From NCBI RefSeq assembly GCF_040219335.1, contig NZ_JAVJSQ010000029.1, positions 620,001 to 684,000 of the forward strand: a DNA stretch of 64,000 bases, read 5' to 3'. A model generated the notes under the pieces. The model was not told the origin of the DNA, did not search any database, and saw nothing but the letters and a program-made list of their open reading frames with translations. The position numbers were made by a program, and so were the translations under genes. Origin of the DNA: Gimesia sp. GTDB lineage: Bacteria > Planctomycetota > Planctomycetia > Planctomycetales > Planctomycetaceae. Shown here one piece after another: positions 29,115 through 38,797 of the stretch; the first letter of the stretch is position 1; every line of letters begins with the position of its first letter.

Positions 29115-29564
29115 TTGTCTGTAGCAGAGAAAAAAGCGGTTATGGTTAATTACGAAGGTATGTTCCTGCTGGACAGCAGCAAATTTGCTGCAGATCACGA
29201 AGGAACCATTGCACACGTTCTGGAAATTCTGTCAAAAGCCGGTGCCGAAGTCGTAGCCCACCGTCCCTGGCAGGATGGTAAGCTGGCTTACGAAATCGAC
29301 GGCCACATGAAAGGTCTGCACTACCTGGTGTATTTCACCATGCCTGGTAGCGGAATGGATGTGATTACCCGTTCCTGTCACCTGAGCGACATTGTGATTC
29401 GCCAGATGGTCATCAAGCAGCCTCAGACACTGTTTGATGCCATGGTATCAGCCATCGATCCATCGGCTGCACCAGATGCCGTTGGCGAAGGTAGTAGTGA
29501 TGACAGTGTCGACTACGATGCACTCAACGACGACGATGACGACGATAGCGACAGCGACAGCTAA
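29115..29564 (+). CDS. rpsF: 30S ribosomal protein bS6
   Basis: Small-subunit protein that pairs with bS18. A TTG at 29115 with GGGAGA seven bases before it is the best start, giving 149 residues; an ATG nine codons later is an alternative. Core MVNYEGMFLLDSSKFA...LAYEIDGHMKGLHYLVYF...DVITRSCHLSDIVIRQMV is typical S6. The C-terminus is long and acidic, ending in eight alternating Asp/Ser residues, longer than the E. coli protein. First of the rpsF-ssb-rplI run, in which rpsR is missing. Confidence 0.93.
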   Translation: MSVAEKKAVMVNYEGMFLLDSSKFAADHEGTIAHVLEILSKAGAEVVAHRPWQDGKLAYEIDGHMKGLHYLVYFTMPGSGMDVITRSCHLSDIVIRQMVIKQPQTLFDAMVSAIDPSAAPDAVGEGSSDDSVDYDALNDDDDDDSDSDS

Positions 29565-29648
29565 GACGTCTGCATCTGGAGCCTGGAGCTGAAGAGCGTT
29601 TCAGGAAAGTTACCCGAATTAAGTCATTCAAATTCACGGAGGCCGTTG

Positions 29649-30146
29649 ATGGCCAGTTTCAACAAAGTCATCCTGGTAGGAAATCTGACTCGCGATCCGC
29701 AGGTGCGATACACGCCCGGAGGAAGTGCGGTTGCGGAAATTGGTCTGGCAGTGAACCGAAGCTGGTTTGATAAGAATTCCAATTCCCGGAAGGAAGAAAC
29801 AACGTTTGTGGATGTGACCCTGTGGGGACGCACTGCAGAAGTTGCGAGCGAATATCTGACCAAGGGGCGTTCGGTACTGATCGAAGGGCGTTTACAGCTG
29901 GATCAGTGGGATGACAAAGAATCGGGCCAGAAACGCAGCAAGCTGAAAGTGGTTGGCGAAAACATGACCATGCTCGGCGGACGAGGCGATGGCCCCGGAG
30001 GCGGTGGCGGTCCCAGCGGTGGCGGCGGTGGCGGTGGCAGTTATGGCAGCCGTGGCGGTTCCTCGCAGGGTGGTGGTTCATCCAGCCCGGCAGATTCCTT
30101 TTACGATTCACCAGGTGGAATGCCCGATGACGACGTGCCTTTCTAG
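29649..30146 (+). CDS. ssb: Single-stranded DNA-binding protein
   Basis: Protects single-stranded DNA and recruits repair and replication proteins. 165 residues from the ATG at 29649, with GGAGG six bases upstream. OB fold about 1-105 (ASFNKVILVGNLTRDPQVRY, LWGRTAEVASEYLTKG, VVGENMTMLGG), a Gly/Ser-rich linker about 115-150, and the acidic tip PDDDVPF used by partner proteins. The gene pair with dnaB downstream fits a shared replication role. Confidence 0.97.
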   Translation: MASFNKVILVGNLTRDPQVRYTPGGSAVAEIGLAVNRSWFDKNSNSRKEETTFVDVTLWGRTAEVASEYLTKGRSVLIEGRLQLDQWDDKESGQKRSKLKVVGENMTMLGGRGDGPGGGGGPSGGGGGGGSYGSRGGSSQGGGSSSPADSFYDSPGGMPDDDVPF

Positions 30147-30233
30147 GTGAAGGCCGTTTCAACGGAGCAGCACAACGAGTCAATTTTTATTCAAAACGAT
30201 AGTAAAAACTGAAAATTACGGAAGTGATTGATA

Positions 30234-30740
30234 ATGGTTCGCAAACAACGTAGCACCTCTGTGGTCGGTAGTTCCAAGTCATCTATCGAGGTTTTGCTGG
30301 CAGAAAATGTCGATAACCTCGGTGTGCAGGGTGACATTGTGCGGGTCAAGCCCGGCTATGCCCGTAACTTCCTGCTGCCTTACGGCATGGCCACCATTGC
30401 CACTGAGCACAACAAGCGGATGGTGACACAGCACCAGAAGAAAGTGGCCGAGCTGGAAAAAGAGTATCTCAAATCGCTCAAGGGACTGGCAGACAAAGTC
30501 AGCAAGCACAGCGTCACCATGGAAGCCAACGCCAACGAAGAAGGTCACCTGTATGGTTCGATCGTGGCTGTTGACATCAGCAAGTCCCTCAAGGAGAGCG
30601 GCTTCGAAGTCGATGCCGAAGCGATTCGCCTGGAAGGTCCGCTGAAAGAGCTGGGTATGTATACCGTTAAGCTGCAGCTGCACGAAAAGGTGAAGACCGA
30701 AGTCAAAGTCTGGGTCGTACCGACTGCAGAAAAAGGCTAA
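30234..30740 (+). CDS. rplI: 50S ribosomal protein bL9
   Basis: Large-subunit stalk-base protein. 168 residues from the ATG at 30234. N-terminal domain IEVLLAENVDNLGVQGDIVRVKPGYARNFLLPYGMA is diagnostic, followed by a long helix with many Lys and Glu and the C-terminal domain. The N-terminus carries about 16 extra residues (VRKQRSTSVVGSSKSS) before the usual start. The bS18 gene that normally separates ssb from rplI is absent; only 87 bases lie between them. Confidence 0.96.
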   Translation: MVRKQRSTSVVGSSKSSIEVLLAENVDNLGVQGDIVRVKPGYARNFLLPYGMATIATEHNKRMVTQHQKKVAELEKEYLKSLKGLADKVSKHSVTMEANANEEGHLYGSIVAVDISKSLKESGFEVDAEAIRLEGPLKELGMYTVKLQLHEKVKTEVKVWVVPTAEKG

Positions 30741-30784
30741 CCCGCTCTGGCAGCTGGGCTGTCGAACAGTGTCATAAAAAACGA

Positions 30785-30810
30785 AGAGGTCCGGTTATTG
30801 CCGGACCTCT
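30785..30810 (+). terminator. Terminator after rplI
   Basis: AGAGGTCCGG with CCGGACCTCT, six-base loop, followed by TTTGTTGTT. Separates the ribosomal unit from dnaB. Confidence 0.9.
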
Positions 30811-30920
30811 TTTGTTGTTATATGATGACGCCTGCAACACGACGTGCATGCACCCGGAGCTGAGTGGGGGCTGCGTCGTGTGTTTTCATTTCATTGAGTC
30901 AAACGTTCCAGGGGATGGTC

Positions 30921-32351
30921 ATGTCAGTTGCGGGCAAGGGAAATTTTCGCCGTCCAAAACAGGAGTCTGTGGAAGAGCTGTTCGGTAAAGTGCCGCCACA
31001 GAACCTGGATGCAGAGAAAGCCGTGCTGGGCAGTATTCTGCTCGACAACGTGGTCATCGATGACCTCGTGCAGATTGTCAAAACCAACCATTTCTATAGC
31101 GATAAAAACGCGCGGATCTTTGCTGCGATCCTGCGTTTGCACGATGCCGGCGTCCGCGGGATTGACGCGGTGACGGTAGCCGAAGAGCTCGACTCCAAGG
31201 GAGAACTGGACGAGGCCGGCAATGTGATGTACCTGCACGAGATCCTGGAGAGCGTCCCTCACGCGGCGCATGCGGAATACTATGCGAACATCGTGCGGGA
31301 CAAGTCGGTCCAGCGGGAACTGATTCACTCGTGTACCGAAATCATTCGGGAAAGCTATTCGCCGCAGGGCGACACTCTGGAAGTGTTAAACAAGGCCGAG
31401 CAGAGTATCTTCAGTATTCTCGAATCGCAGGGAGAAGGGGATAAGATCGACATCAAGGACATCCTGATGGATGCCTTCGACCGGATCCATGAGCGAACCC
31501 AGAAAGAGGGATCGCTGACCGGAACCACGACCGGGTTCGTCGATCTGGACGAACAGATCAACGGTTTTCAGCCTTCCGAATTGATTGTCCTGGCGGCCCG
31601 TCCTTCGATGGGGAAGACCGCGCTGGTCTGTAACTTCGCGGAAGCCGCCGCCGACGAGGGGGGCGTGGCGACGATCATCTTCTCTCTGGAACAGTCAAAG
31701 CTGGAACTGGCAGAGCGTCTGTTGTGTATCCGCTCGGGCGTGAACGGTCACTCGCTGCGTGCCGGGGACCTGGAAGAAGACGAGCGGCACCGGTTGCTGG
31801 AGGCTTCTTCCCAGATCAGCGAGATGCCTCTGTTTATCGATGACAAGCCGGGGCGTACGATTCAGGAAATCAGTGCGATTTGCCGGCGTTTGAAGCGGTT
31901 GAGCAACCTGGGGCTGATCATCATCGATTACCTGCAGCTGATTGAACCGGAAGACAAGACGATGCCCCGTGAGCAGCAGATCGCGGGGATCACGCGACGA
32001 CTGAAGGGGCTGTGTAAGGAATTGAATGTGCCGACGATCGCCCTGGCCCAGTTGAACCGCGGTGTGGAGTTGCGTGAAGACAAGCGTCCGCGTCTGGCTG
32101 ACTTGCGAGAAAGTGGAGCGATCGAACAGGACGCCGACCTGATCATGTTCCTGCACCGTCCGGACGCTTATGATCCGGAAGACCATCCGGGGCTGGCAGA
32201 GGTGGTTGTGGCCAAGCACCGTAGTGGTCCGACCGGGATTGTAAACCTGACGTGGCTCCGTGAATCGATGCGGTTCGGCAACTACACGAACCTGGATATC
32301 CCTGAAGGGGGCTACATGGGAGATGATGGCGGAGGCGGCGGATTCGGTTAA
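30921..32351 (+). CDS. dnaB: Replicative DNA helicase DnaB
   Basis: Hexameric helicase at the replication fork. 476 residues from the ATG at 30921 (AGGGGA upstream); the ATG at 30915 is a poorer choice. N-terminal DnaB domain (VPPQNLDAEKAVLGSILLDN), then RecA-like core with Walker A ARPSMGKTAL near residue 225, IIDYLQL Walker B, and AQLNRGVE with the DLRESGAIEQDADLIMFLHR stretch. No intein interrupts it. The tail is Gly-rich (GDDGGGGGFG). Located next to ssb-rplI, a common bacterial arrangement. Confidence 0.97.
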   Translation: MSVAGKGNFRRPKQESVEELFGKVPPQNLDAEKAVLGSILLDNVVIDDLVQIVKTNHFYSDKNARIFAAILRLHDAGVRGIDAVTVAEELDSKGELDEAGNVMYLHEILESVPHAAHAEYYANIVRDKSVQRELIHSCTEIIRESYSPQGDTLEVLNKAEQSIFSILESQGEGDKIDIKDILMDAFDRIHERTQKEGSLTGTTTGFVDLDEQINGFQPSELIVLAARPSMGKTALVCNFAEAAADEGGVATIIFSLEQSKLELAERLLCIRSGVNGHSLRAGDLEEDERHRLLEASSQISEMPLFIDDKPGRTIQEISAICRRLKRLSNLGLIIIDYLQLIEPEDKTMPREQQIAGITRRLKGLCKELNVPTIALAQLNRGVELREDKRPRLADLRESGAIEQDADLIMFLHRPDAYDPEDHPGLAEVVVAKHRSGPTGIVNLTWLRESMRFGNYTNLDIPEGGYMGDDGGGGGFG

Positions 32352-32399
32352 ACGCGCCTGGCTGCCACCGGTAATTCTGAAAACTGGGGAGGAGATGAA

Positions 32400-34376
32400 A
32401 TGCGATCGACCTCTGAGTTGAAGTTGCGTGGCGTGGTGAAGTTTCTGGTGCTGTTGACGATCAGCGTTGCTGCTGTTTCCAGGATGCAGCCTGCTTTCCC
32501 GGCAGAAGAGTCTGATACGCAGGCGCTGCCCGGAAAGATTGAGCCGCCGTTTGCCTGGAACCGGACCGATAAGTATGTGCCTCCCGATTTCGAAGCGTTT
32601 TTCCCGGATGACAAGGCAGCGGGCGCGCAGCTGGATCAGCTGGTCGACGGCAAGTTGAAGATCAACAGTATCGATGAGCGTCTGGCTTTGATTCGGCGTG
32701 GGCTACGGAACTGTTCGCGACATCGGACCACACTGCTGGGGCAGGTGGGGAACCAGTATATCTGGAATCGGAAAGCGCAAGATCCCCGGGCGATCGAACT
32801 CATGTATCACGCGAGTGTCAGTGACCTTCCCGGTGTTGCGCACTCTGCACTCTATCACGGCCCAATGGTGGTGTCGGATCGTTCGGCAAATCTGGTACGG
32901 ATGCTGATGGAGCAATATCCTCAGCTGCCCTGGCATGTGAAGCACCGCATTGCCTGGGGGATGCAGACCTATGGCGACAAGGAGCAGACGCGAAAGCTGC
33001 TGTCAGGGCTACTGGATGATCACAGTCAGTTGAACGATCTGACGGTGGGAGCGACACTGGAGACCTGGCAGGCGGTGTTTGAGACCGATCCGCCTGGGTT
33101 AGAGCGGTTTGATGATCTGGGCCTGTGGATCATTGCTTTTCATCGGCCTGATGTTTCCGCGACACATCCCCGGGCTGCGGAGATTTTGCGGAAAATGGTG
33201 ATGAAACCATTCGGGGCTCGGCAGGATGCGGTACTGGCCTTTCTCACCCGGGTCGATGAGGGATACGAGACAGCCATCGTGCTGGTGAAGGGGTTGAAGA
33301 ACCGTCGACTGCTGGAAAATATCATTTCGAAGCGAATGCACCTTGAGCTGGACTGCAATGAGCTGTTCACGGCGTTGGTGTTACAGACGCGACGGCTGAA
33401 TGAACTGGCTCACTTCCTGCCTGAGGGAAGTCGCCGGAGTTATCTGCCTGACTACACGCGTCCGCCCGTGGATGCGAATTATGCGTATGCGGCGTCGGAA
33501 TATGTGGCCCCTGATTATGAGGTCTATTTCGCGGATGATCCGGCAGCAGGCAAGCAGCTGGATGATGTCTATGCGAAACGGGATCAGTTGAAAATGACTG
33601 ATGCGGAACTGCTGGAACTGTTTCGTCAGGGGCTGCGGCATTCGAAGCATTCACCCAATGTCATGATTGGCTGGTTTTCTCAGTCAATGGGTTGGCCGCG
33701 CGATCCTCGATTGACGGAGATCTTATATCAGACGCTCGATCCGAAAGGACCGCCGGGAGTGCGCAAAGCAGCACTCTATTATGGCTTTGGCCTGGGGACG
33801 AAGAAGACGAAGAATGTGCTGCGGGCGTTGTATCACGTCTATATGGCGCCCCCCTTTGATGCCACGACCAATCACAATATGCGCACGCGGATTCTATGGG
33901 GGGTGCGTGATCATGAGGATGATAAGTATTACCTGTCGACACTGTTCGCCGAGGCATTAAGAGAACACGAGCAGTTGACGGAAGTTGCATTGGAGCAGGC
34001 AGTCAGTGCTTACCGTCAGTTGACTGGTGGAGAGCCTCCGAATCTGGAGGAATATGCAAAGCGTGGGGTTTATGTTGTGATGTTCGGCAACGAGGCAGCG
34101 AGTACCATAGCTGCCTCTAAAGCATACGTGGCCGAGAGACTGGGGGATTCAGAGCGTATACTCGAGGCGAAACATCTGGATGAAGACAGTAACATCAGTG
34201 TGATCATGCTGGTGCGCGGGAGCGCAGGGATGGACTGGCTGATTAAAAAGCTGCAGGCTCCGCCAAAGCTGCCGATCTACTTTGCGGGGCTGTTAACGCC
34301 GCAACTCATTGAGCAGAGCAAGCCTCTTAAAGGCTTTGAAAAATATCTTCCCGCGGAGGGACCACGGGAAGAGTAG
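32400..34376 (+). CDS. Exported protein of two tandem homologous units, unknown function
   Basis: 658 residues; GGGGAGGAG precedes the ATG. Signal peptide about 1-35 (FLVLLTISVAAVSRMQPAFPA). The mature protein is an internal duplication: unit 1 about 59-340 and unit 2 about 369-655. Matching parts include YVPPDFEAFFPDDKAAGAQL with YVAPDYEVYFADDPAAGKQL, LALIRRGLRNCSRHR with LELFRQGLRHSKHSP, RAIELMYHASVSDLPGVAHS with RLTEILYQTLDPKGPPGVRK, and HVKHRIAWGM with NMRTRILWGV. The helix-rich pattern suggests HEAT- or TPR-like units, but I recognise no family and see no catalytic motif. Follows dnaB by 48 bases, so perhaps co-transcribed. Confidence 0.85.
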   Translation: MRSTSELKLRGVVKFLVLLTISVAAVSRMQPAFPAEESDTQALPGKIEPPFAWNRTDKYVPPDFEAFFPDDKAAGAQLDQLVDGKLKINSIDERLALIRRGLRNCSRHRTTLLGQVGNQYIWNRKAQDPRAIELMYHASVSDLPGVAHSALYHGPMVVSDRSANLVRMLMEQYPQLPWHVKHRIAWGMQTYGDKEQTRKLLSGLLDDHSQLNDLTVGATLETWQAVFETDPPGLERFDDLGLWIIAFHRPDVSATHPRAAEILRKMVMKPFGARQDAVLAFLTRVDEGYETAIVLVKGLKNRRLLENIISKRMHLELDCNELFTALVLQTRRLNELAHFLPEGSRRSYLPDYTRPPVDANYAYAASEYVAPDYEVYFADDPAAGKQLDDVYAKRDQLKMTDAELLELFRQGLRHSKHSPNVMIGWFSQSMGWPRDPRLTEILYQTLDPKGPPGVRKAALYYGFGLGTKKTKNVLRALYHVYMAPPFDATTNHNMRTRILWGVRDHEDDKYYLSTLFAEALREHEQLTEVALEQAVSAYRQLTGGEPPNLEEYAKRGVYVVMFGNEAASTIAASKAYVAERLGDSERILEAKHLDEDSNISVIMLVRGSAGMDWLIKKLQAPPKLPIYFAGLLTPQLIEQSKPLKGFEKYLPAEGPREE

Positions 34377-34387
34377 CCTGAAGGCGG

Positions 34388-37300
34388 TTATTCTTCTTCG
34401 TCTTCCGCTGCAGCATCGGGGGCGAAGCCGCGACGCATGGTGTTTTCGGTGACGTTGACCGGGACGAGGAACTGCAGCAGATAGTCGGGGCCGCCAGTCT
34501 TGCTGCCGATGCCGGACATCTTGAAGCCGCCGAACGGGTGGCGTTCGACCATGGCGCCGGTGATGTTCCGGTTGAGGTAGATGTTGCCGGCTACGATTTC
34601 CATGCGTGCCTTGTTCAAGTGGGCGGGGCTGCGACTGAAGACGCCTGCCGTGAGGGCATAGGGTGTATCGTTGGCGATGGTGATCGCTTCGTCAAAGTCG
34701 TCTGCCTTGATGACGGCGAGGACGGGGCCGAAGATTTCTTCCTGGGCGATCTGGCAGGTGGAATCGACGTCAGTGAAGATGTGCGGGCCTACATAGTAAC
34801 CTTCGTCTTCCAGGTCGGAGGTGTCACAGGCCAGGGCCAGGGTGGCTTCTTCTTTGCCGATTTCGATGTATTCCAGAATCCGCTGATGGGCTTCTTCATC
34901 GATAACGGGACCAACGACGGTGCCGGGATCTTCGGCGGGGCCAATCTTGAGGGCCCTGGTGGCTTCGACCAGGCGGCTGACGAAGGTGTCGTGAATCGAT
35001 TCGAGTACGATGACGCGGGAGCAGGCCGAGCATTTCTGGCCGGCGTAGTTGAAGGCGGAGTGGATTACACCCAGTACCGCTTCATCGAGGTCGGCATCGT
35101 CGTCGACGATGATGGCGTTCTTGCCGCCCATTTCCGCGATGACCCGTTTGACCATCTTCTGGCGGGTGTCGGTATCGGAGGCAGATTCGTTGATCGCCAG
35201 GCCGACATCGCGTGAGCCGGTGAAGGTAATCATTTCCACGTCGGGGCTGCCGACGAGTTCGGGGCCGACTTCTTCACCGATGCCGGGCAGGAAGTTGACA
35301 ACGCCATCGGGGATGCCTGATTCGTGGATCACGTCCATCAGTTTGGCGGCGACGATCGACGATTGTTCGGCCGGTTTCATGACGACCGTGTTGCCTGTGA
35401 CCAGCGAAGCGACAGTCATGCCGGTCAGAATCGCGAGTGGGAAGTTCCAGGGGGCGATGACAGCCACGGTGCCGCGGGGACGATAGAAGTAGACGTTCTC
35501 TTCACCGGGGACATCACAGTGCAGCGGATGAGCCAGGCGGCGCATCTGGTTGGCGTAGTACATGCAGAAGTCGATGGCTTCGACGACATCACCGTCGGCT
35601 TCTTCCCAGGGTTTACCGCATTCAAAGACGATCCAGGCGGCCAGCTCAAAACGGCGGCGACGCATGTTGGCGGCGATCAGTTCCAGGTATTCGGCGCGGT
35701 ACTGGGGTTCGGTACGCGACCAGGCAGGGAAGGCACGCCGGGCGGCATCGATGGCGTCGATGGCGTCGTCCGCAGAGGCGGAGGAGACGGTTCCCAGTGA
35801 GTCGGATTTGTGAGAAGGGTTCCGCGAAGTGATCGTGGCTTTGGTGTCGATCGCGCGGCCGTTGATCAGCAGCGGGTATTCTTTACCGAACTGGTCTTCG
35901 ACTTCTTCCAGGGCCGCCTGCATTTTCGTGCGGGATTCTTCGAGGCTGAAATCGGTGAGCGGTTCATTCTGGAAGCCGTCGTCTTCTGCCTGTTTCTGTT
36001 GGGTGGCGGTTTTCGCATGTTCGGACGGGTTCATCATCAGGGTCTCCAGGTTGACGTGCTCGGTAAAGCTTTGTCGAAGGAATGAATCGTTAGAGGTGTT
36101 TTCCAGCAGGCGGCGGACGAGGTAAGCCATGCCGGGAATCAGTTCGCCGAACGGCGTGTAAATGCGGACGCGATGCCCCATCTCCGCAAAGACCTGGGCC
36201 TGTTCCTTGCCCATGCCATACAGCATCTGAATTTCATAAGCGGAAGGGGGAATGTCCAGTTCGTGGGCCGCGGCGATGGCGTGCGCCAGGCTGCGGAGGT
36301 TATGACTGCCAAAGGCAGGTCGGAGCCACTGATGGTTTTCCAGCAGGACCTTGGTCAGTTTTTCGAAGTTGGCGTCCGATTCCCATTTCTGCTGGAACAC
36401 GGGGATCGGCCAGTTGCGGTAGCCGGAAACAATGGTTTCGTAGTCCCAGTAGGCGCCTTTGACGAGGCGGATCCAGATCGGTGTTTTGCGTTTCTTAGTC
36501 CACTTGAGCAGGTCCTGCAGATCCTGTTCGGCGGCCGGCTGGTAAGCCTGAATCACGATGCCGACGTTGTCGAAATCGCGGAATTCTTTTTCCATCAGCG
36601 TCTGTTTGAAAATTTCCAGCGTCAGTGGTTTGTAGGAGTTCTGCTCCATGTCGACGTGCAGGTAGGCATCGTACTTCATCGCGTGTCGGAGTAGTTTCCG
36701 CAGGCGGGGCTGGACGACGGCCATCGTGCCGACCGGATCGGTGGGCTTGAACTGGCTGCACAGGGCAGAGAGCTTGATGGACACATTGGTGCGGGGCAGG
36801 TGTCCCTGGCTGTCCCAGTCGATCTGAACATTTTCGGACCATTTCCGCACGCGGGGGGCGAGTCCAGAGATCAGATCCAGGTAGGACTGCAGATATGCTT
36901 CGGCTTCGACTTCGCTGATGACCGCTTCGCCCAGCAGGTCGAGGGTGAAGGCGAAGTTCTCGCTGCGGAGGCGGTCGACGGTGTAGTGGATTTCTTCGAC
37001 AGAGGAACCCGCGATGAAGCGGCTGGCCATGCGGCGGGCATTGGAGCGGGCGTTCAGGGCCAGGGCACGTCCGAGGACGGAATTCGGTTGCGAAAGTTCC
37101 AGACCGATGCGGGCTGCCCAGGGGAGATGCTTGCGGACATCTTCAAAATATTCCTGCAGGTGCCGGACGATAGACTCGTGCGAGCGGAGCATGGGAAGCA
37201 CGTCGACAAAGCGGAACATCTGCACTTTGACGGATTCGTCGGCCATCGCCCAGGAGAGGATGCGATCGTCCCACCAGCGTTTTTCGAACATGGTCGGCTC

Positions 37301-37396
37301 GCGCCGTTCCAGGTGCCCCCAGATCTGCTCACCGAGATCCCGGGTGCGCTGTTCGATTTGTTGATTCAGATCGGAAGACGATTTTTTACGTGCCAC
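34388..37396 (-). CDS. putA: Bifunctional proline dehydrogenase / L-glutamate-gamma-semialdehyde dehydrogenase
   Basis: Oxidises proline to glutamate in two steps: FAD-dependent proline dehydrogenase, then NAD-dependent aldehyde oxidation. 1002 residues from a GTG at 37394-37396 (MARKKSSSDLNQQ); an earlier in-frame GTG at 37429 is less likely. Proline dehydrogenase barrel about 100-440 with NVSIKLSALCSQF, LHVDMEQNSYKPLTLE, RLVKGAYWDYE and GSHNLRS. Aldehyde dehydrogenase about 530-960 with MGGKNAIIVDDDADLD and GQKCSACSR, whose Cys 789 aligns with the catalytic cysteine. No N-terminal DNA-binding domain. A cytoplasmic enzyme, perhaps membrane-linked. Confidence 0.93.
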   Translation of the reverse strand: MARKKSSSDLNQQIEQRTRDLGEQIWGHLERREPTMFEKRWWDDRILSWAMADESVKVQMFRFVDVLPMLRSHESIVRHLQEYFEDVRKHLPWAARIGLELSQPNSVLGRALALNARSNARRMASRFIAGSSVEEIHYTVDRLRSENFAFTLDLLGEAVISEVEAEAYLQSYLDLISGLAPRVRKWSENVQIDWDSQGHLPRTNVSIKLSALCSQFKPTDPVGTMAVVQPRLRKLLRHAMKYDAYLHVDMEQNSYKPLTLEIFKQTLMEKEFRDFDNVGIVIQAYQPAAEQDLQDLLKWTKKRKTPIWIRLVKGAYWDYETIVSGYRNWPIPVFQQKWESDANFEKLTKVLLENHQWLRPAFGSHNLRSLAHAIAAAHELDIPPSAYEIQMLYGMGKEQAQVFAEMGHRVRIYTPFGELIPGMAYLVRRLLENTSNDSFLRQSFTEHVNLETLMMNPSEHAKTATQQKQAEDDGFQNEPLTDFSLEESRTKMQAALEEVEDQFGKEYPLLINGRAIDTKATITSRNPSHKSDSLGTVSSASADDAIDAIDAARRAFPAWSRTEPQYRAEYLELIAANMRRRRFELAAWIVFECGKPWEEADGDVVEAIDFCMYYANQMRRLAHPLHCDVPGEENVYFYRPRGTVAVIAPWNFPLAILTGMTVASLVTGNTVVMKPAEQSSIVAAKLMDVIHESGIPDGVVNFLPGIGEEVGPELVGSPDVEMITFTGSRDVGLAINESASDTDTRQKMVKRVIAEMGGKNAIIVDDDADLDEAVLGVIHSAFNYAGQKCSACSRVIVLESIHDTFVSRLVEATRALKIGPAEDPGTVVGPVIDEEAHQRILEYIEIGKEEATLALACDTSDLEDEGYYVGPHIFTDVDSTCQIAQEEIFGPVLAVIKADDFDEAITIANDTPYALTAGVFSRSPAHLNKARMEIVAGNIYLNRNITGAMVERHPFGGFKMSGIGSKTGGPDYLLQFLVPVNVTENTMRRGFAPDAAAEDEEE

Positions 37397-37856
37397 TATA
37401 AATAACCTGCCTCTGAGTGCTCGAGGCACTATCTCTGGTAGATGGAATTTGTTTCAGAGACCATTGGCTGAGGGTGTTTTTCCGGATTGCGGGTCCAGAT
37501 TGATGACATCCTGTCAGCAATACTCTTACGTCAACGGTGCCTGCGACGTTGGAGCCGCCGGAACTGTTCACTGCGAAGCAGGTTAACAAATCCGCAAAGG
37601 CGTGGTAAGTGTGTCGGGTCGCTCAATCGGAACTTTTCTCTGCTGGCGGACGGGAATCGGGCTTGTCAGACCGGCCTGAGACTTTATTCTAAAGGAAATT
37701 ATAAAAATGGGAAATCGGGCGGCTGTTCGTCTTTGGTTGCATTGATGTTAAATGACCTGTGACTGATAATAGACGCTAAGACGAACTGACTCAGCGAGTC
37801 GAGTGCGGCTGCGAATTGAGCAAGATCAAGACAATTTGGAGAGGGACCAACCTGCG
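37397..37856 (+). other. Divergent intergenic region, putA / molybdenum hydroxylase operon
   Basis: No gene supported. It must hold both promoters. I see a small GACTC/GAGTC hairpin near 37790-37800 and A+T-rich stretches near 37680-37750, but no convincing promoter boxes. Confidence 0.3.
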
Positions 37857-38726
37857 ATGCGTGATTTTGAATACGAAGCACCTGTTTCCCTGGCTGATGC
37901 CGTCGGGTTATTAGCCAAAAGCAATGGAAATGCCCGCCCGCTGGCAGGAGGAACCGACCTGATCGACCATGTCCGCACCGGCCGGTTGACGACCGATCTG
38001 ATTGTCGATTTGAAGAAGATTCCGGAACTGATGGCGCTGGAGCTCAACGACAACGGGCTCCGCCTGGGAGCCGCGGTTCCCTGTTATCAGATCTACGGCC
38101 ACCAGGGGATCGTCGATAACTATTCCGCGATCACTGACAGCAGTCATATTATCGGCGGCATGCAGATTCAGAACCGGGCCAGCGTCGGGGGAAACTTGGC
38201 GAATGCCGGTGCAGCCGCGGATTCAACACCCGCGTTAATCGCTCTGGAAGCGACCGTCGTGATTGCCGGTCCCGATGGGACCCGCGAAGTCGCGGTTGAA
38301 GATTTCTGCACCGGGCCTGGTCAGAATGTGCTGGAACCGGGGGAGATCATTGTGGAACTCCACTTCCCGCCTCGTCCCGCTCACAGCGGTTCACATTACC
38401 GGCGATTCATTCCCCGGAATGAAATGGATATTGCCGTCGTGGGAGTCGGGGCCTCCGTGGTTCTGGATGAGAGTGGCGAAAACTTCGTTTCGGCCCGCAT
38501 CGGACTGGGAGCTGTCGCTGCCAAACCGTTCCTGTGCCAGGAAGCGTGTGACGCACTGGCAGGTCAGCCGGTGAATGATGAGACCATCAAAAAAGCAGCG
38601 GACGCAGCGAAGTCGGTCGTGCATCCGATTACCGACATGCGGGGCACCGAAGAATTCCGTATTCATGTGACCGGCGTGTTGACCGAACGTGTCATCAAAC
38701 AGGCGGTGGAACGTGCTCGGGGATGA
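37857..38726 (+). CDS. Molybdenum hydroxylase, FAD-binding medium subunit
   Basis: 289 residues from the ATG at 37857. Carries FAD in a xanthine dehydrogenase-family complex and passes electrons from the iron-sulfur subunit. CoxM/XdhB signatures: ARPLAGGTDLIDHVRTG (FAD pyrophosphate loop), IGGMQIQNRASVGGNLANAG with the second flavin motif, then DSTPALIALEATV. C-terminal CO_deh_flav_C domain about 190-285. Order in the operon is medium, small, large subunit, then a MoaD-like gene. The ribosome site (GGAGAGGG) is rather far from this ATG. Substrate unknown. Confidence 0.9.
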   Translation: MRDFEYEAPVSLADAVGLLAKSNGNARPLAGGTDLIDHVRTGRLTTDLIVDLKKIPELMALELNDNGLRLGAAVPCYQIYGHQGIVDNYSAITDSSHIIGGMQIQNRASVGGNLANAGAAADSTPALIALEATVVIAGPDGTREVAVEDFCTGPGQNVLEPGEIIVELHFPPRPAHSGSHYRRFIPRNEMDIAVVGVGASVVLDESGENFVSARIGLGAVAAKPFLCQEACDALAGQPVNDETIKKAADAAKSVVHPITDMRGTEEFRIHVTGVLTERVIKQAVERARG

Positions 38727-38797
38727 TTCGTTTCAGCGAAGCGAAAACTCTCTCTTACAACTGAATCCCAACTGAAATTTTTAATAAGGACACTTCG

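Noticed and set aside
30921-32351. Intein in dnaB
   Set aside because: The helicase is continuous at all usual intein sites, including the Walker A and the DLRESG stretch.
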